Positions 32,785 through 44,685 of a stretch of 64,000 nt of DNA are shown here, in pieces. The stretch covers positions 7,190,018 to 7,254,017 of the forward strand of contig OZ022586.1 of NCBI GenBank assembly GCA_963669155.1, in the 5' to 3' direction. Every line of letters begins with the position of its first letter. The stretch's first letter is position 1. A model generated the notes under the pieces. It saw only the letters and a list, made by a program, of their open reading frames with translations, was not told where the DNA came from and made no database searches. Origin of the DNA: Arbacia lixula (lineage: Eukaryota; Echinodermata; Echinoidea; Arbacioida; Arbaciidae). The position numbers were made by a program, and so were the translations under genes.

Positions 32785-33370
32785 GCAGCCTGATTTCAAG
32801 GCTTTTTGGCATTTTCAATCCAAACTAGAATATTCAATAGTAGACTAATCATTTTCAATTTCTTCTCTGAACGAAAAAGTGACTAGTGTTGTGAGTGCTA
32901 GACTCTCGTTTTTAAAGGGATAGTCCACGTTGAAGTTGAATTGGTTTCAATGAAAGTAGAAATATGAAGGTGACATATAATTGAAGGTTTGATGAAAATC
33001 TGTATGATTCTATAAATTGCTCTTTTTCTGTTACTGATGAAGGATTCTGATGATTTGTTTGTTCAAAACATGTTTCTAATGAGTTATCAAATGCACAGGT
33101 AAAATGATATATATATAATCCTTATGAGAAAATGGAAAAATTAAAAAAAAATTATACACAACATAATATTGGAGAGCACCTCACACATGACGTCACAAAA
33201 TCGAAACTTTTAAAGATCATAACTTCCTTATCCTTTGATGGATTTTCATCAAACCTTCACTAATATGTTTCTTTCGTGTTTCGGCTTTTATTGAAACAAC
33301 TTAATTCCAGGGTAGACTATCCCTTTAAGTTTGAATTAGCCATGTCCGAAAATCTGGAGGCGAATTACTC
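32785..33370. mobile_element. AGCCTGG-family MITE split by another MITE
   Basis: The left part (32785-32912) has CAGCCTGATTTCAAGGCT, AGTAGACTAATCATTTTC and GACTCTCGTT. The right remainder after 33328 (GTTTGAATTAGCC, ATGTCC) continues the family consensus. The AGGGATAG element sits between them, so it inserted later. Confidence 0.7.
32912..33328. mobile_element. AGGGATAG-family MITE, complete copy (417 bp)
   Basis: Bounded by TTAA at 32912-32915 and 33325-33328. The terminal repeats run AAAGGGATAGTCCACG and, complemented, AAAGGGATAGTCTACC, then TTGGTTTCAATGAAAG-like and GAAGGTTTGATGAAAATC-like words at both ends. The interior is AT-rich and non-coding. The TTAA duplication inside another MITE supports a TTAA-targeting (piggyBac-type) origin. 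Confidence 0.85.
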
Positions 33371-33522
33371 TAGTGCTGATATTTAGTACTCTTGGACATC
33401 GTACATAGTCTCAGTCCTGCTCTGCCAAGGGGACAGGAAACTACGGAAATCTGCTGGCATTTGCAGTGATGAGAAGTTTGTATTCTTTGATTAGATGCTG
33501 ATGATGGACGGTGGTGTGACCG

Positions 33523-34180
33523 TGAGAAGGCCAAGATTCCTGGCATGATGCAGGGCTAAATCGAGATGATGAAAGGGGGATGGAAGGAATGATGGATGGA
33601 TAGATTGATAGATGGAAGATGGAGAGATATAGAGATGAGTTCAGGAAGAAAGGTGTTGGATTGGTAAGAAAGGACATGATTCCAGGCATGATAGGGCATA
33701 AATGAGATGATGAAAGAGGGATGGAAGGAATGATGGATGGATAGTTTGATAGATGGAAGATGGAGAGATATAGAGATGAGGTCAGGAAGAAAGATGGTGG
33801 ATTGGTAAGAAGGTACATGATTCCAGGCTTGATACAGGGCTTAAATGAGATGATGAAAGGGGTGGGAGGGAATGATGGATGGATAGTTTGATAGATGGAA
33901 GATAGAGATGGGTTCAGGAAGAAAGATGGTGGATTGGTAAGAAAGGACATGATTCCAGGCATGATATAGGGCTTAAATGAGATGATGAAAGGGGGATGGG
34001 AGAAATGATGGATGGATGGATTGATAGATGGAAGATGAAGAGATGGAGAGTTAAGTTGAGAGATAACAAGTTAGTGTTTATATGGTGTGATTGGTAAGAA
34101 GGGCAAAGATTTTAAGTGTGATACTGTGCTTAAATGAAATGATGAACAGAGGGACGGAGGGAATAATGGATGGAGGTATA
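33523..34180. repeat. Tandem repeat of about 140 bp, 4-5 units
   Basis: Each unit runs TAAGAAAGGACATGATTCCA, GGCATGAT, AAATGAGATGATGAAAGGGG, GAATGATGGATGGATAG, TTGATAGATGGAAGATG, CAGGAAGAAAGATGGTGGAT. The last unit is degraded. A 173-codon minus-strand frame through it is a product of the repeat. Confidence 0.95.
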
Positions 34181-34183
<3 letters not shown>

Positions 34184-34218
<35 letters not shown>

Positions 34219-34260
34219 GTGTGAGGGCGTGTGTGTGTGTGTGGGGGGTGGGGGGTAAGG
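34184..34260. repeat. (GT)n microsatellite
   Basis: GT runs at about 34186-34240 followed by a G-rich stretch. Confidence 0.95.
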
Positions 34261-34701
34261 GAAACAAGTAGAGCGAGGTGAAGGACTAGGATAAAGAGGG
34301 TTAGAGGTGAAGACGAAGAAGACGCATGACAGAGACTGCAGAAGTTGAACAAATAGACATTTTACTCGTTCGCAGTAACACGTAGGCAGTCGGAGCTTGT
34401 GTCTTGTTGAAATCCGCTCAAACTTTCAAGAGAGCACTCCTTCCCTCTTCCCAAGAAAGTGGGATGGAGATGGACGGATTTAAGTTTGGAGGCATTCTCT
34501 GTAACCCACGGCAACGTCTGTCCATCTCATCAGATCAGATCATCTTTCCCTGGGTGTCATCTTCTCTCATCCCTTATTTACCTCCAGATGACAGGTAGGA
34601 TATCCTGTATGGGATCTTCCAAAGCTCCGAGTCAACAAGCCCCCAAAGTAAACAAACTTGATACCTGTCAGGCGGGGGAAAATATCTGTATTTGATAGAA
34701 G

Positions 34702-35147
34702 TGCAGACCGTGCCATGAAGGACTGTGTCGTTCTCACAGCGCTTTGTACACCTCTACGTGACCTCAGAAAACAAACCACGAAATGCAGAATGCTACTGCC
34801 AAAGCTGGAAGCAAGGGATAGTAGTAATAAAGCTTTAATGTTTTTGGTCTTTATCAGCCTGAAACAATCAAATGATATAGAGAGCTCTTTTACCCACCAA
34901 TGATTGTTTCATTTGCGTTGCGAAGCACAGACCCTGCCATAACAGACTGTGTCGTTCTCTCAGCGCTTTGTACACCTCTACATGACCTCAGAAAACAAAC
35001 CACGAAATGCAGAATGCTACTGCCAAAGCTGGAAGCAAGGGATAGTAGTAATAAAGCTTAAATTTTTTTTTGGTCTTTTTCAGCCTGAAACAAGCAAATG
35101 ATATAGAGTGCTCTTTACCCGCCAATGATTGTTTCATTTGTGTTGCC
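34702..35147. repeat. Tandem duplication of about 223 bp
   Basis: Units 34702-34924 and 34925-35147 share long identical stretches, including GACTGTGTCGTTCTC, CAGCGCTTTGTACACCTCTA, AAACAAACCACGAAATGCAG and CCAATGATTGTTTCATTTG. Few differences imply a recent event. Confidence 0.95.
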
Positions 35148-35149
35148 AG

Positions 35150-36300
35150 CTGTTATTGTTATATATTTCAGTGCATAGCTCACAGGCTCGGGCTAGATTT
35201 CAGGCTGATTTGGGCTATTTTGCTAGATCGGACTAAAAAGGAGTTAGGATTTAAGATTTGATGTGCAATTCAAATCATCGGACTAACATTTTTGAGAATT
35301 TAGTGTGCAGACGAATTTCCGATAACTGCTATACAACCTGCCCAATATGTGTAGCAGTTGCAGCGCTACACCAAGAAAATTAGTCCCTACACACTGCTGA
35401 AACCCCACATTGCTCCTGGTAGCCATTTTGTGATCTGGCTAGCTACATCCATCACAAAATATTGGGCTGTTTTAGCACTTGGAGCTGATGAAGACTGTTG
35501 TTGAGAAACGGGCGGGAGGCGACCGCCCGATGGGGGGAGGGGGCGTACATCATCAGCCGCCCCGTCCTGCCCAACTCTCTCAAGAGACGATGCGCCTAAT
35601 TACCGCCACGCTGAAAGTCTGGGCCTGGTTCAGTGGAGAGAATGTCTCCAGTCTGAGGACCGGTCCACGGTCCATCGGGAGTACACAGGTCTGGCGCTCT
35701 TGACATGTTCTGATGAGGAACAAGTGTTTAACCCGCTCAGTCCCATAAGCAATAAACTGTGTTGTAATTGACATGGGACTATCATGCATGCATTCATGTG
35801 AGATACTACCAAAGTATTTTTTTTTATCTTTTTACAAAGAAATTTTAGGCATACACCCAGTAGTAAGGATAGCATGCTCCATCCTGTAAATGAATGATGA
35901 ATGCATGATGAATGATGAATGGTGAATGATAAATTATATTTATATCATGATTGGTGTGATGTTTTTCTAAATCTGATTGTTGGTACTATATTCATTTATT
36001 TATTCATTCATTCATTCTTATTATAAACTCTACGTCACGTGCCTTTAGAGATTCTGAGTCAAGATGCATATGCATATGAAAGAAAATGAATACGAGTTGA
36101 CATTTTGCTTGATTATCATAGCAATTGCTACTAGTTTTTGGCATGATGAGAACTAGGTGGGATGGTTGAGTGTGTGCGTCTGTGGAATTTGAAACGCATT
36201 TGTTATGTAAGAGAGCTGACCAGTGTGACCGCAAATTGCAAGTCAAGGCATCGCCGGAAATCAATTCATACACCACCGATTGTTTCCTCTAGTCCTCTTC
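35150..36300. other. Intronic/intergenic DNA; GC-rich patch
   Basis: A GC-rich patch at about 35505-35600 (GGCGGGAGGCGACCGCCCG) has no exon signal that I trust. A partial family B MITE lies at 35728-35785. ATGAATGATGAATG repeats occur at 35890-35930. Confidence 0.45.
35728..35785. mobile_element. Partial MITE, family B
   Basis: Left half only: TTAACCCGCTCAGTCCCAT, then AAACTGTGTTGTAATTGACA. Confidence 0.5.
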
Positions 36301-36319
36301 TTGTTTTTCCCTTTTCTTC

Positions 36320-36500
36320 TGGTGCCATTGATTAGATCTACGGGTGCTGATCACGTTAAGTGCTTTGGCTGATCCCGTTCCCTATTCAAACTCCCTGGTT
36401 GGCCATTGTTTCTGCCATTGATTGGGGATCAGCCGTAGGAATCTTAAAGGGATGGCGGCGCGTTCAGCATCACTGGCTTGTTTGATGCGCCATTGTGATG
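36320..36500. promoter_or_regulatory. Possible regulatory element with four CCATTG words
   Basis: CCATTG occurs at 36325, 36403, 36415 and 36490. GGCTGATCCC at 36367-36376 is the exact complement of GGGATCAGCC at 36425-36434. CCATTGTT resembles a SOX-type site. This is only a motif cluster in otherwise feature-poor DNA. Confidence 0.2.
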
Positions 36501-36504
36501 TCTG

Positions 36505-37450
36505 GTCGCGTTTGATCGATTGGAGTGGTGGAAAGTGTCAACTTACATGTCAAAGTACAGGAGCAATTAGCCCTCAACATCATAAAACAAATTGATGTGC
36601 CGAAAGCTGATTGGATTGAAAGAAGTGTGGTTTCACATTGGGAACTAATCTGTTTCCTCTACATGTTTTCATTTATTTGTTGATGCAACATACACCCCTG
36701 TACTATGTGACATAAAATGTACTGAATAAAAGTTTTGTTTTTTACTGCATATATTTATTGGTGAAAGAAATGTGTTTAAAGTATTTGTAAATGTGCTTCA
36801 ATAATATTTTGTTCCATATAAGTGCATATGAGGCTAAAAGGCACACCTACTATTAATACATTGTATGCATGTGCGACTGATTCTTTTGCTTGTGTAAAAT
36901 CATTTGAATGTTGCACATAATCTGAAATTCTGAATGCACTACATTTAATTATACATGTATTTGCAGTAGTTAGGCAGAAAAATTATTGTTTAACTGTACA
37001 TACATATAAATTATAGATTTTAAACATACTTCAAATTGCACATATTCATAAAAAAAAATGCTCATGAAGTTGATTTAACCATCAATATTTTATTCAATTC
37101 CTTTGCATGCTTCAAATGACCAGATGAGAAAGGTAAGATATTTGGTGTTCTTGTTTTTGTGTTCAACCATTCACTTATCATAATGAAATCTGTGTTTTTT
37201 TTTACATTTGTTTGTTTCTCATTGCACTCATTTTCATGATCATAGTTGGGAATATGAAGTCTGGAATATGATACACGTAGGATCCAATAGCACTCTTCCA
37301 TTTACATTTGCCTGTTTTTTTCTCTCTCAGTACATTCAAGTGAGCAAACAAATTGCACAATATTATGTGTTTGTAAATGTTTATCTCATTTTATTTTATG
37401 AGAGTTTGCACTAAACTAGTAATGAGCAGAAAAATCAATAGTAATCATGT
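36505..37450. other. No recognised feature
   Basis: AT-rich DNA, no exon or repeat ends seen. Confidence 0.45.
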
Positions 37451-37464
37451 TAACAGATTAAATA

Positions 37465-37900
37465 TATAGAAAGAAAGTTAGAGAGAGAATGGGAGAAAGA
37501 ATAGGAGAAAGATAGAGAAAAAAGAGGAAAGGAGAGTGAAAAGAAATATAATAACAGGGAGAAAGGTCACTACTGTCTACTTGTCCCATATTAAAGGAAC
37601 ATTCAATTTTGCAGTAGTAGTAGTCTTGCACATCAAGCCATAAAAAGTGAATTGATACTGGAAGAGAACACATTTTCACTCCTCCTAGCTTTTTTTGTCC
37701 TCCCCCCCATCTCCTTATCTCTCTCCCTTTCTTCTCCCTCCCTCTCGTTCTCTCTTACTCAACCCCCCTCTCTCTCTTTTCCTCCCCCCCTCTCTCTCTC
37801 TCTTTATCTTTTTCTATATTTCTCTTCTTTTCTCTCTTTTTCTATCTCTGTCTATCTATCTCTGTCTATCTCTCTCTGTATCTCACTCTCTGTAGCTGTC
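37465..37900. repeat. GA-rich and CT-rich low-complexity sequence
   Basis: GAGA/GAAAGA repeats at 37470-37560 and CTCTCT/CCCTC repeats at 37695-37895, of opposite strand polarity. Confidence 0.85.
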
Positions 37901-38589
37901 TTAATAGTACTATGTGTGTGTGTGTTTCTGTCAGTGTGTACATGTCAGACCATGTGTCAGTAAAATGTGTGTTTTCTTTCTTTCTTGTTCATGAGCATTT
38001 ATCACTTGTTTAGCTCAGAGTCACCACAAAGTCAACTTCTCCATTTCAGTGACCCCATATGACCCCGTCATTAATGATCATATTGATGACAATTGATCCC
38101 CTGCATTGTTTCGCTGGGAAGAATCCCAATTATTGAACATGATTGATCTTCTCAGAAACACCTGTAGAGTATGTTTGACAATGTTTGAGGCAGATTCAAT
38201 GGTAGACTGGTCACATTGATTTGTTATTGTCCTGTATGTAACCGAGTTATAATTGGGCTTCTTTGATTAACTGTCAGTTTAACTTTTTGACATATGTAAC
38301 AGCCCCGAACAACCTTGTTGGGAGTACTTTTATTTGATGGCATTACCATCAACTATTTTAGCTGGAAGACAAATTTTAGGAGCCAAAACTTAATAGAAAT
38401 GTTTGCAAATGCTATGATAACAATACCAAAACTTTGTTCAGATGTTGAAGATGAAAAAAAGGTAGGAAAAGATGGCAGAGGAAAAGACAAAAGAGGGGGA
38501 GTAGAAAGAGGGGAAAGAAAATACGGGGTACAAAGGAAACGATATATTGGAAATGAAGAATACGGAAAACAACGCTGAAATATACAAAA

Positions 38590-38764
38590 GAGAAACAGGA
38601 CAGGAACAGAGTGAGAGACAAGTGAGAGAGGGGTGGGGAAGAGAGAGAGAGGGGGCGGGAGAGAGAGTAGGAGAGAGAGAGAACAAAAATAGAGTGAGAG
38701 GGAGAGGAGAAAAGAGAGAGAAACAGAGAAAGAGAGGGAGATATGTACAGAGAGAGAGAGACGT

Positions 38765-38857
<93 letters not shown>

Positions 38858-38905
38858 CATACACACACACACATACACACACACACATACACACACACAT
38901 CCACA
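38590..38905. repeat. Compound (GA)n-(CA)n microsatellite
   Basis: Interrupted GA repeats from 38600, a pure block at about 38770-38812, then CA repeats at about 38813-38900. Long Cys/Val and Ser/Leu frames on the minus strand are artefacts. Confidence 0.95.
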
Positions 38906-38909
38906 CGTA

Positions 38910-40160
38910 CACACCTACTGGGCAGCTCTTTGGTTCGTTGACCCCTCCCTACCACACGTGTTAGGCCATTCGCTGTGTGACTGTGTTTTGGGGTCAACAC
39001 CCTTCTCTCTCCTCCCCCCTCTGCACCCCACTGGACTCATGTGAACTTAAAAACACTGTCCAGTTTGCAATTATGAATGGCAATTTCTCTCATGAATTGA
39101 ATTATGGAGGGGATTGAAGAACTAGTCGATTGTTGTGTTAACCTGTCAGCTCCGGTACATAGAATATGAGTCGGAAGGGAAAACCTCAGAATAAGAGAAG
39201 AAATAGATTTGGAAAACAAGAGTGCTGCCTTATGCGCAGTTCCGGTGTCAAGTCAATGTCTTGTAGAAACAACACTAGACCAGGGTGGTGGGACTGTACT
39301 ATGGTGGATTGATTGATGGTCTACTTGTACACTTTGAACTTTAAGATTTTGGGTTAGGGTTGGGAACAAAGGTAGAGATTTGATTTGGTTTCCATGGTTA
39401 TGTGGAGGTTATGATATAATAGAAAATTGGAACTAGAAATATAAGAATGATGAATTCATGTAACATTCTTACTTTGAAATATGCTGGTGTTACTCAAGTT
39501 TTTGACTCAAACAACCATTGTGTAGACATTTTTAAGAACCGAAGATCTGGTTCTATCCAATTTCAACTTCAGTATAGCATTACAAGCAGGAACCCACACT
39601 CAATAAATTTGCCCTGAGTTTCTAACCACTTTCAACACTCATTCTGGAGCAAACAAAATAATCTCTGAAAACATTTTCTCTTCAGTTTATTCCTGAATGA
39701 ACAATTTGGTGTTCATATCCACCAATATTTCACTCATCACTTTTCAAAACTTTGATTATGGCTTAAAAAACTTATGTTTAGGAATTTTATTGGCGTTGGG
39801 AAAAAGCAGCTAAATGCCAAATGTGCTCTTTTGTTTCTCCCCATGAGTCGATCTGTCCCGATCAGGATTGATTTGTCCCAGTTAAAAGGCTTTTTTTGGG
39901 AGACAGGTCTACCCCCACACTGTGCTTGACAAAAGGATGAAAGTCATCCCTCATGGTTCCATTGTTCTGGGAGATTTGACAAGCAGATTAGGACAATGGC
40001 TTGCTAGTCGCAGTTTAGTTAGGTGCATTGTTCCTGAAGATTTGTAGTCAAAAGATGGAAAGAACAGGGTACAAAGTACAGAGGTCCCTGTATATGTGGA
40101 GCGGAACAAAAGCTAACATGTCTTTTTGTTTAGTCTGGTACCTCGAATACAACCTGTTTG
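38910..40160. other. No recognised feature
   Basis: No exon, RNA gene or element end seen. Confidence 0.45.
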
Positions 40161-40185
40161 AACGTGTGTATGTATGTATGTGTGT

Positions 40186-40187
40186 GG

Positions 40188-40266
<79 letters not shown>

Positions 40267-40276
40267 ATATATATAA
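40186..40276. repeat. (GT)n-(TA)n microsatellite
   Basis: About 29 GT units (40191-40248) followed by TA repeats to about 40275. Confidence 0.95.
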
Positions 40277-40279
40277 AAC

Positions 40280-41525
40280 CATATTTTATACATTTTCCCG
40301 TCCTATTTTTGCAAGGGTATTTAAATCAATATGGATATTTGAATAGAATTTCAGATGATACAAAAAGTAATTAGAAGTGTGTGTTTATGTGTATAAGTGT
40401 GACAATAAGACTTATAAAACAGACTGTATGTATGTGTGTCTGTGTGTGTGGGTATGTTAATAAGCATGTCATGCCTGTCCGTTTGTGGGATCAGGTAACT
40501 ATCATGTGTCATTGATTTAGTTGTATTGTTATTATGATACAATAGAGCTTAGACATTCATCACCGTACATTGTACATCAAGCGTTCTGCATGACAAACCC
40601 ATCCATCAGTAGAAGAGAGATGCATCAAAAGTTCAGTGACTCCCTCATTCATTCAATCATTCATTCATCCAGTATTGATACATTCATTCAGTCACTGTTC
40701 CATCTATACACACGTTTGTATGCACAGTAGTATGCGTGATTACACTGCACTATGTACTGTACGTCAAGTTATTCCATATTCCTACATACTACTTTTATGA
40801 TGCCATGATCTGCTGTGTTCTTGTAGTATTGGGGTATTTCACAAAATGATGGTTCCTTTCACTGGAGGCCTTTCAGGGGTAATTTCACTTTTGAAAAGTA
40901 TAAATGTGACTTCAAGGAATGCTGCTGGTTACAAGAACTTTACTTTACAAGAACTTGTAAAAGCTTCTTTTATTTCCGTCACTTTCTTCAAAAGAAAAAT
41001 GGAGGAAACCTAAAGAGTCGCCTTGCTTGGAGGTTTTCAAATTGAAAACATACCTAGGGAAATTATGAGGGAGTTCTCGATTTAACAACAGGTTATTGGG
41101 TGCATAAATTAGATCATTATTGAAAAATGCAAAATAATATCGCAGGAGCCGTATATCCCCTCTGCCCCCCCCCCCCTCCTAGAATCGGGACTTCAACTTT
41201 TATAAAGAAAGAACAAATTCAGGTCAAACCATTTGAGTAGCCATTGGGCCTGGTAATTTCTCACGTATCAATAACATGACCAAAAAATGCACTTGTAATC
41301 ATAGATGTGGAAATCCATAAATTTGAGGGCTTACAAATTTTAAGGTATGAATTTCAGATCCCCCTTAATAGGAGAGGGGAGTTCTGAGGTCTAGGGGCCG
41401 TACTCGGCCTTGGCTGGTGAATAGGATTATGAAAATAATCCTCGGTGGACTTTCCTAGTCCAAGGCTGGGATATGAAATGTGATTGTAGACCTGCTGTGT
41501 GCATTTCCCTTTCAGAGAGATTATA
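40280..41525. other. No recognised feature
   Basis: Contains TTCATTCATTCA-type words near 40645-40690 and a C run at 41167-41177. No exon seen. Confidence 0.45.
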
Positions 41526-41527
41526 TT

Positions 41528-42131
41528 TAGCCTGGATCCCAGGCTCTTTGATATTTATTTTTCAAACTATCAGAAGGAACCATTCCAGAGTCTAGTAATG
41601 GCAAGACTAATTCTTGTCTTTATCCAGGTTGTCTTACGTGTAGTATGAACGGAAAGAAGAACTAGGTTGTGTTCATGCGACCATCGCCAGAATCATGATT
41701 CAAAACGCAAACATGAATCATAATAATGACAGAATCAGCGCTCAGACGACCACTCCAATGACATTTCTGATCCAGCTGATCCAGTGCGCATCGCAGTGTG
41801 CAGTTTGATGCAGAAAGTATAGGTCAGCTTTCATGCGCGCGTTTTCTGACATCGAAGTGGGCTGCTTGACTAGCACCGGAAGTAGGCCGACACAATGACG
41901 TCCTTGAATCATGATTCAAATTACGTTTCAATCACGTTTATATTCAATTTCATCTGAACGCAACCATGATTCTGCAGAAAAGTGTTTTGAATCATGGTCC
42001 TAATCATGATTCTAGGGCAAGACGGTGGTGCATGAATGCAACCCCAGAGAGCTATTAGTCTTCTACAACCAGACCTATTTGTTGTAGTATTTGGATTAAA
42101 AATGTCTAATAAGCCTGGGAGCCAGGCTAGC
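41528..42131. mobile_element. AGCCTGG-family MITE interrupted by another element
   Basis: Left end TAGCCTGGATCCCAGGCT at 41528; right end AAGCCTGGGAGCCAGGCTA at 42113-42131, with ATTTGGATTAAAAATGTCT before it as in other members. The central part is replaced by the element at 41664-42045. Confidence 0.75.
41664..42045. mobile_element. Nested MITE with ATGATT-rich ends (about 380 bp)
   Basis: Left end GGTTGTGTTCATGCGACC with AGAATCATGATTCAAAACGC; right end, complemented, GGGTTGCATTCATGCACC with AGAATCATGATTAGG. AATCATGATTC palindromes occur several times. It lies inside an AGCCTGG element and is therefore younger than it. No exact target duplication was fixed. Confidence 0.75.
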
Positions 42132-43090
42132 TATATGCATGCTTGATGAACATATCGATTTCACTTGGGAATGGAATCTCAGGCAGGTGGCTGCTAAATC
42201 TGCTTTTATTTCTTACTAATTCACTTTTTTTTTCCAAACAGCTCACTTCTAATAGTTTTTTCCAGCTGGGTCTACCATATATGAGACCAAAATTGCAAAA
42301 GCTCATGATCAGGCCGCTTTGGGGAAAATATCCCGAAGTTGCAAAAGTTAGTTGGAATTAGCCCCGAACTAGCAAAAAGCATATGTGATTTTGCCCGCCC
42401 ATGTTGGAGCTGATAATCGAAAGGTTAAAGACAGGTTAGCCCATTTGAAGAAGTTATGAAACTGCAGGAATCAGCAGTATACCCTCCTGAAGACTTGCTT
42501 GAAGTGGTCTTTACAGGCAGGTCCAATTATATCCAAAATGCTCTAAAGCAGTTCAAGTTGAGTGCTCTGTCCAGACAGGTGGGCTTTATAGAGAGTGATC
42601 TGTGTCAACCTGTATGAATGTATTCATTACAAAGACCAGATGAGATATTACCAAGTGGTGTCAGAATCACAAAGATAGGCCACAGATTTGGTAAAGCAGC
42701 TGCATGTAGATAAACTTATATAAACAAAATAAGTAGGCATATTTTGCGATCATAGATGTATGGAATAGTTACTAAGAAAATGACATGGGGGGGGGGGGGG
42801 GGTGTGGTTCAGGGCAAAGTAGCTCCCACAAAGCAAAAATTGGCCTCTGTGCAAAATGAATGGGCCCCTGTAAAAGAATATTTTACCTCATGGGGATTGC
42901 AAAATAAAGGGTAGGGTGCTGATTACGTGACATCAAGCTTGAAAATAGCCATTGCAAACACATATCCCCCCCCCCAGCAACTATACATACTACTTGTGGC
43001 TTAGTATTGCTCTAATGAAAGATAATAATAATGATAATAATAAAAGAGAGCGTATAATTTTCTTATAATGATCCCTTGTGACGTCAAAAT
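42132..43090. other. Intronic/intergenic DNA; poly(G) tract
   Basis: Contains a fragment of the dispersed GTCATGAAACT repeat near 42455-42500 and a G run at 42787-42802. No exon. Confidence 0.45.
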
Positions 43091-43092
43091 AC

Positions 43093-43200
43093 AGTTTCCT
43101 TTTTAAACACCCCTCCCCTATACATCTACACACCAAACACAGTTTCCTTTTTAAACACCCCTCCCCTATACATCTACACACCAAATACAGTTTCCTTTTT
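43093..43200. repeat. 48-bp tandem repeat, about 2.3 units
   Basis: CAGTTTCCTTTTTAAACACC, CCTCCCCTATACATCTACAC and ACCAAA repeat nearly identically. Confidence 0.9.
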
Positions 43201-43621
43201 TCAACCATCAACTCCCCTATCCATCTACCCACCCCATGGTCCTAACCTATTATTTAGGAGGGGATGAGCTGATCAGCTTACCCCCACACATGTACATTAT
43301 TGATCGGTATTGATTACTTGAAGTGATCCTTGGCTCAAGACCCTCCCCTCCTTACAAACTTTTCATCCGTCTTGTATGTTCGACATGTTGGTACATTATG
43401 CATTGTTTGACACCCTTAATGTACATGTACTCCTACTTGTAGGTATGTCAGGAGTATTTTGTTAGCTGTAATATACTTACATGCATGTATGTGTAGTAGT
43501 GGTGTTGTAGTGGTATTAAACCTATTGTTTGGTAGGTGTAATCTACATAAACTTACAACTGAACAGTACATTTTAAGTTCAACCATTGTTTGGTAGAATA
43601 CCTGCAATATACACTCCTCTT

Positions 43622-43755
43622 TAGGCGCATTCTCATTGCACTTAAGAAATCGCGAAGTTAGTAAAATCGCGAAGTTAGGGTGGAAGTTGCCTAGCATTCA
43701 TGCCAACAGCCGTCCGAAACTTCGCATGAAACTTCGCAAGTCAGAGCGCGATTTT
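43622..43755. repeat. Small GCGAAGTT inverted-repeat cluster
   Basis: ATCGCGAAGTTAG occurs twice (about 43647 and 43664). AACTTCGC occurs twice in the opposite sense (about 43719 and 43731). It could be a small foldback element; boundaries are unclear. Confidence 0.45.
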
Positions 43756-43759
43756 TGTA

Positions 43760-44100
43760 TGCTTTTGTTTGGTGTACATATGAAAACTATTGTTTGGTAG
43801 TCCTAACTTACATGTAAATATGTCAATTATTCTTTGGTACAGTAGTTGTAATAAACTTTTGTGTATGTAGACTATATTGTGTTAGCACTAGCTGTAATAT
43901 ACATTCAGATTGTGAATATAAACTGTTGTGTGTTCATCATGATGAAAATGGAATGCACAGTAGAATGAAGGCTTGTTCTCATTAGATTTTGCATGTGCAT
44001 TTTGCATGGAGTAGAGTAGCATGTCATATTCATGCCTCTCTTTGCCATTATCTATACAAATCATGCCCCCCCCATCTTTGTACTAAAAATGCAATTAGAG
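43760..44100. other. No recognised feature
   Basis: AT-rich, with ATTGTTTGGTAG-like words shared with 43500-43620 suggesting old local duplication. Confidence 0.4.
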
Positions 44101-44300
44101 GAAATGATATAAGATTATTGACAAACCCACTTCATAGCTGGTGTAAACATCTTATATTTACCTACTTAACTGGAGAATTCTCTCGGTCTCAAAATGGACA
44201 AAATAGACAAAATGGACAAAATGGACCCTTTATTGCCAAGCCCCCTTCATACATATTTGGCGTTATGATCCTACTATTACCTACTTTACTAGAGAATTCT

Positions 44301-44685
44301 CCCTATTGCATATAGCCGATATCAAGCGATATCACCTCGCGATACCGATATCTGATCGATTGCTCTTGGGACGTATACTTCCGGTAAGAGTTTGTCGTCA
44401 ACACAAAGTGACCTAGAAATCACCTTGTTTGATGAATTAAGCAGCGAACATTTTGTCTAGGGTTATGGTTAGGGTCAGGGTTAGGTTTAGAATTAGGTTT
44501 AGGGTTAGTGTTAGGGTCAGGGTTAGGTTTAGGGTTAAAATTAATCAAATTAGTTGGATACCCTGGTCCCCTATTGTACGGGGTTGCCGAATGTTCGTGG
44601 ATCGGAAGCTCTTATCCCAAGAATCAAAGGTAAAAAAATTAGAGCGCCACACACGTTCAAATTCTGAGAGCTATATGCGATAGGG
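44301..44685. mobile_element. 385-bp MITE with 8-bp target duplication and telomere-like core
   Basis: Terminal repeats CCCTATTGCATATAGC and GCTATATGCGATAGGG differ at one position. AGAATTCT at 44293-44300 is repeated exactly at 44686-44693. Removing the element and one copy of AGAATTCT restores the unit of the surrounding tandem repeat (GAGAATTCTTCTGTTCTC against GAGAATTCTCTCGGTCTC). An 8-bp duplication is typical of hAT or P superfamily elements. The interior holds GGGTTA-type repeats at 44459-44545. Confidence 0.9.
44459..44545 (+). repeat. Degenerate interstitial telomere-like repeats
   Basis: Plus-strand units GGGTTA, GGGTCA and GGTTTA alternate for about 87 bp, for example GGGTCAGGGTTAGG. 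They are variants of the animal TTAGGG telomere repeat and lie wholly inside the MITE. Confidence 0.85.

Noticed and set aside
33441..33962. 173-codon minus-strand frame with repeated PGIMSFLTNPP
   Set aside because: Product of the 140-bp tandem repeat.
44453..44683. Arg/Val-rich frame over the telomere-like repeats
   Set aside because: Simple translation of GGGTTA-type repeats inside a MITE.
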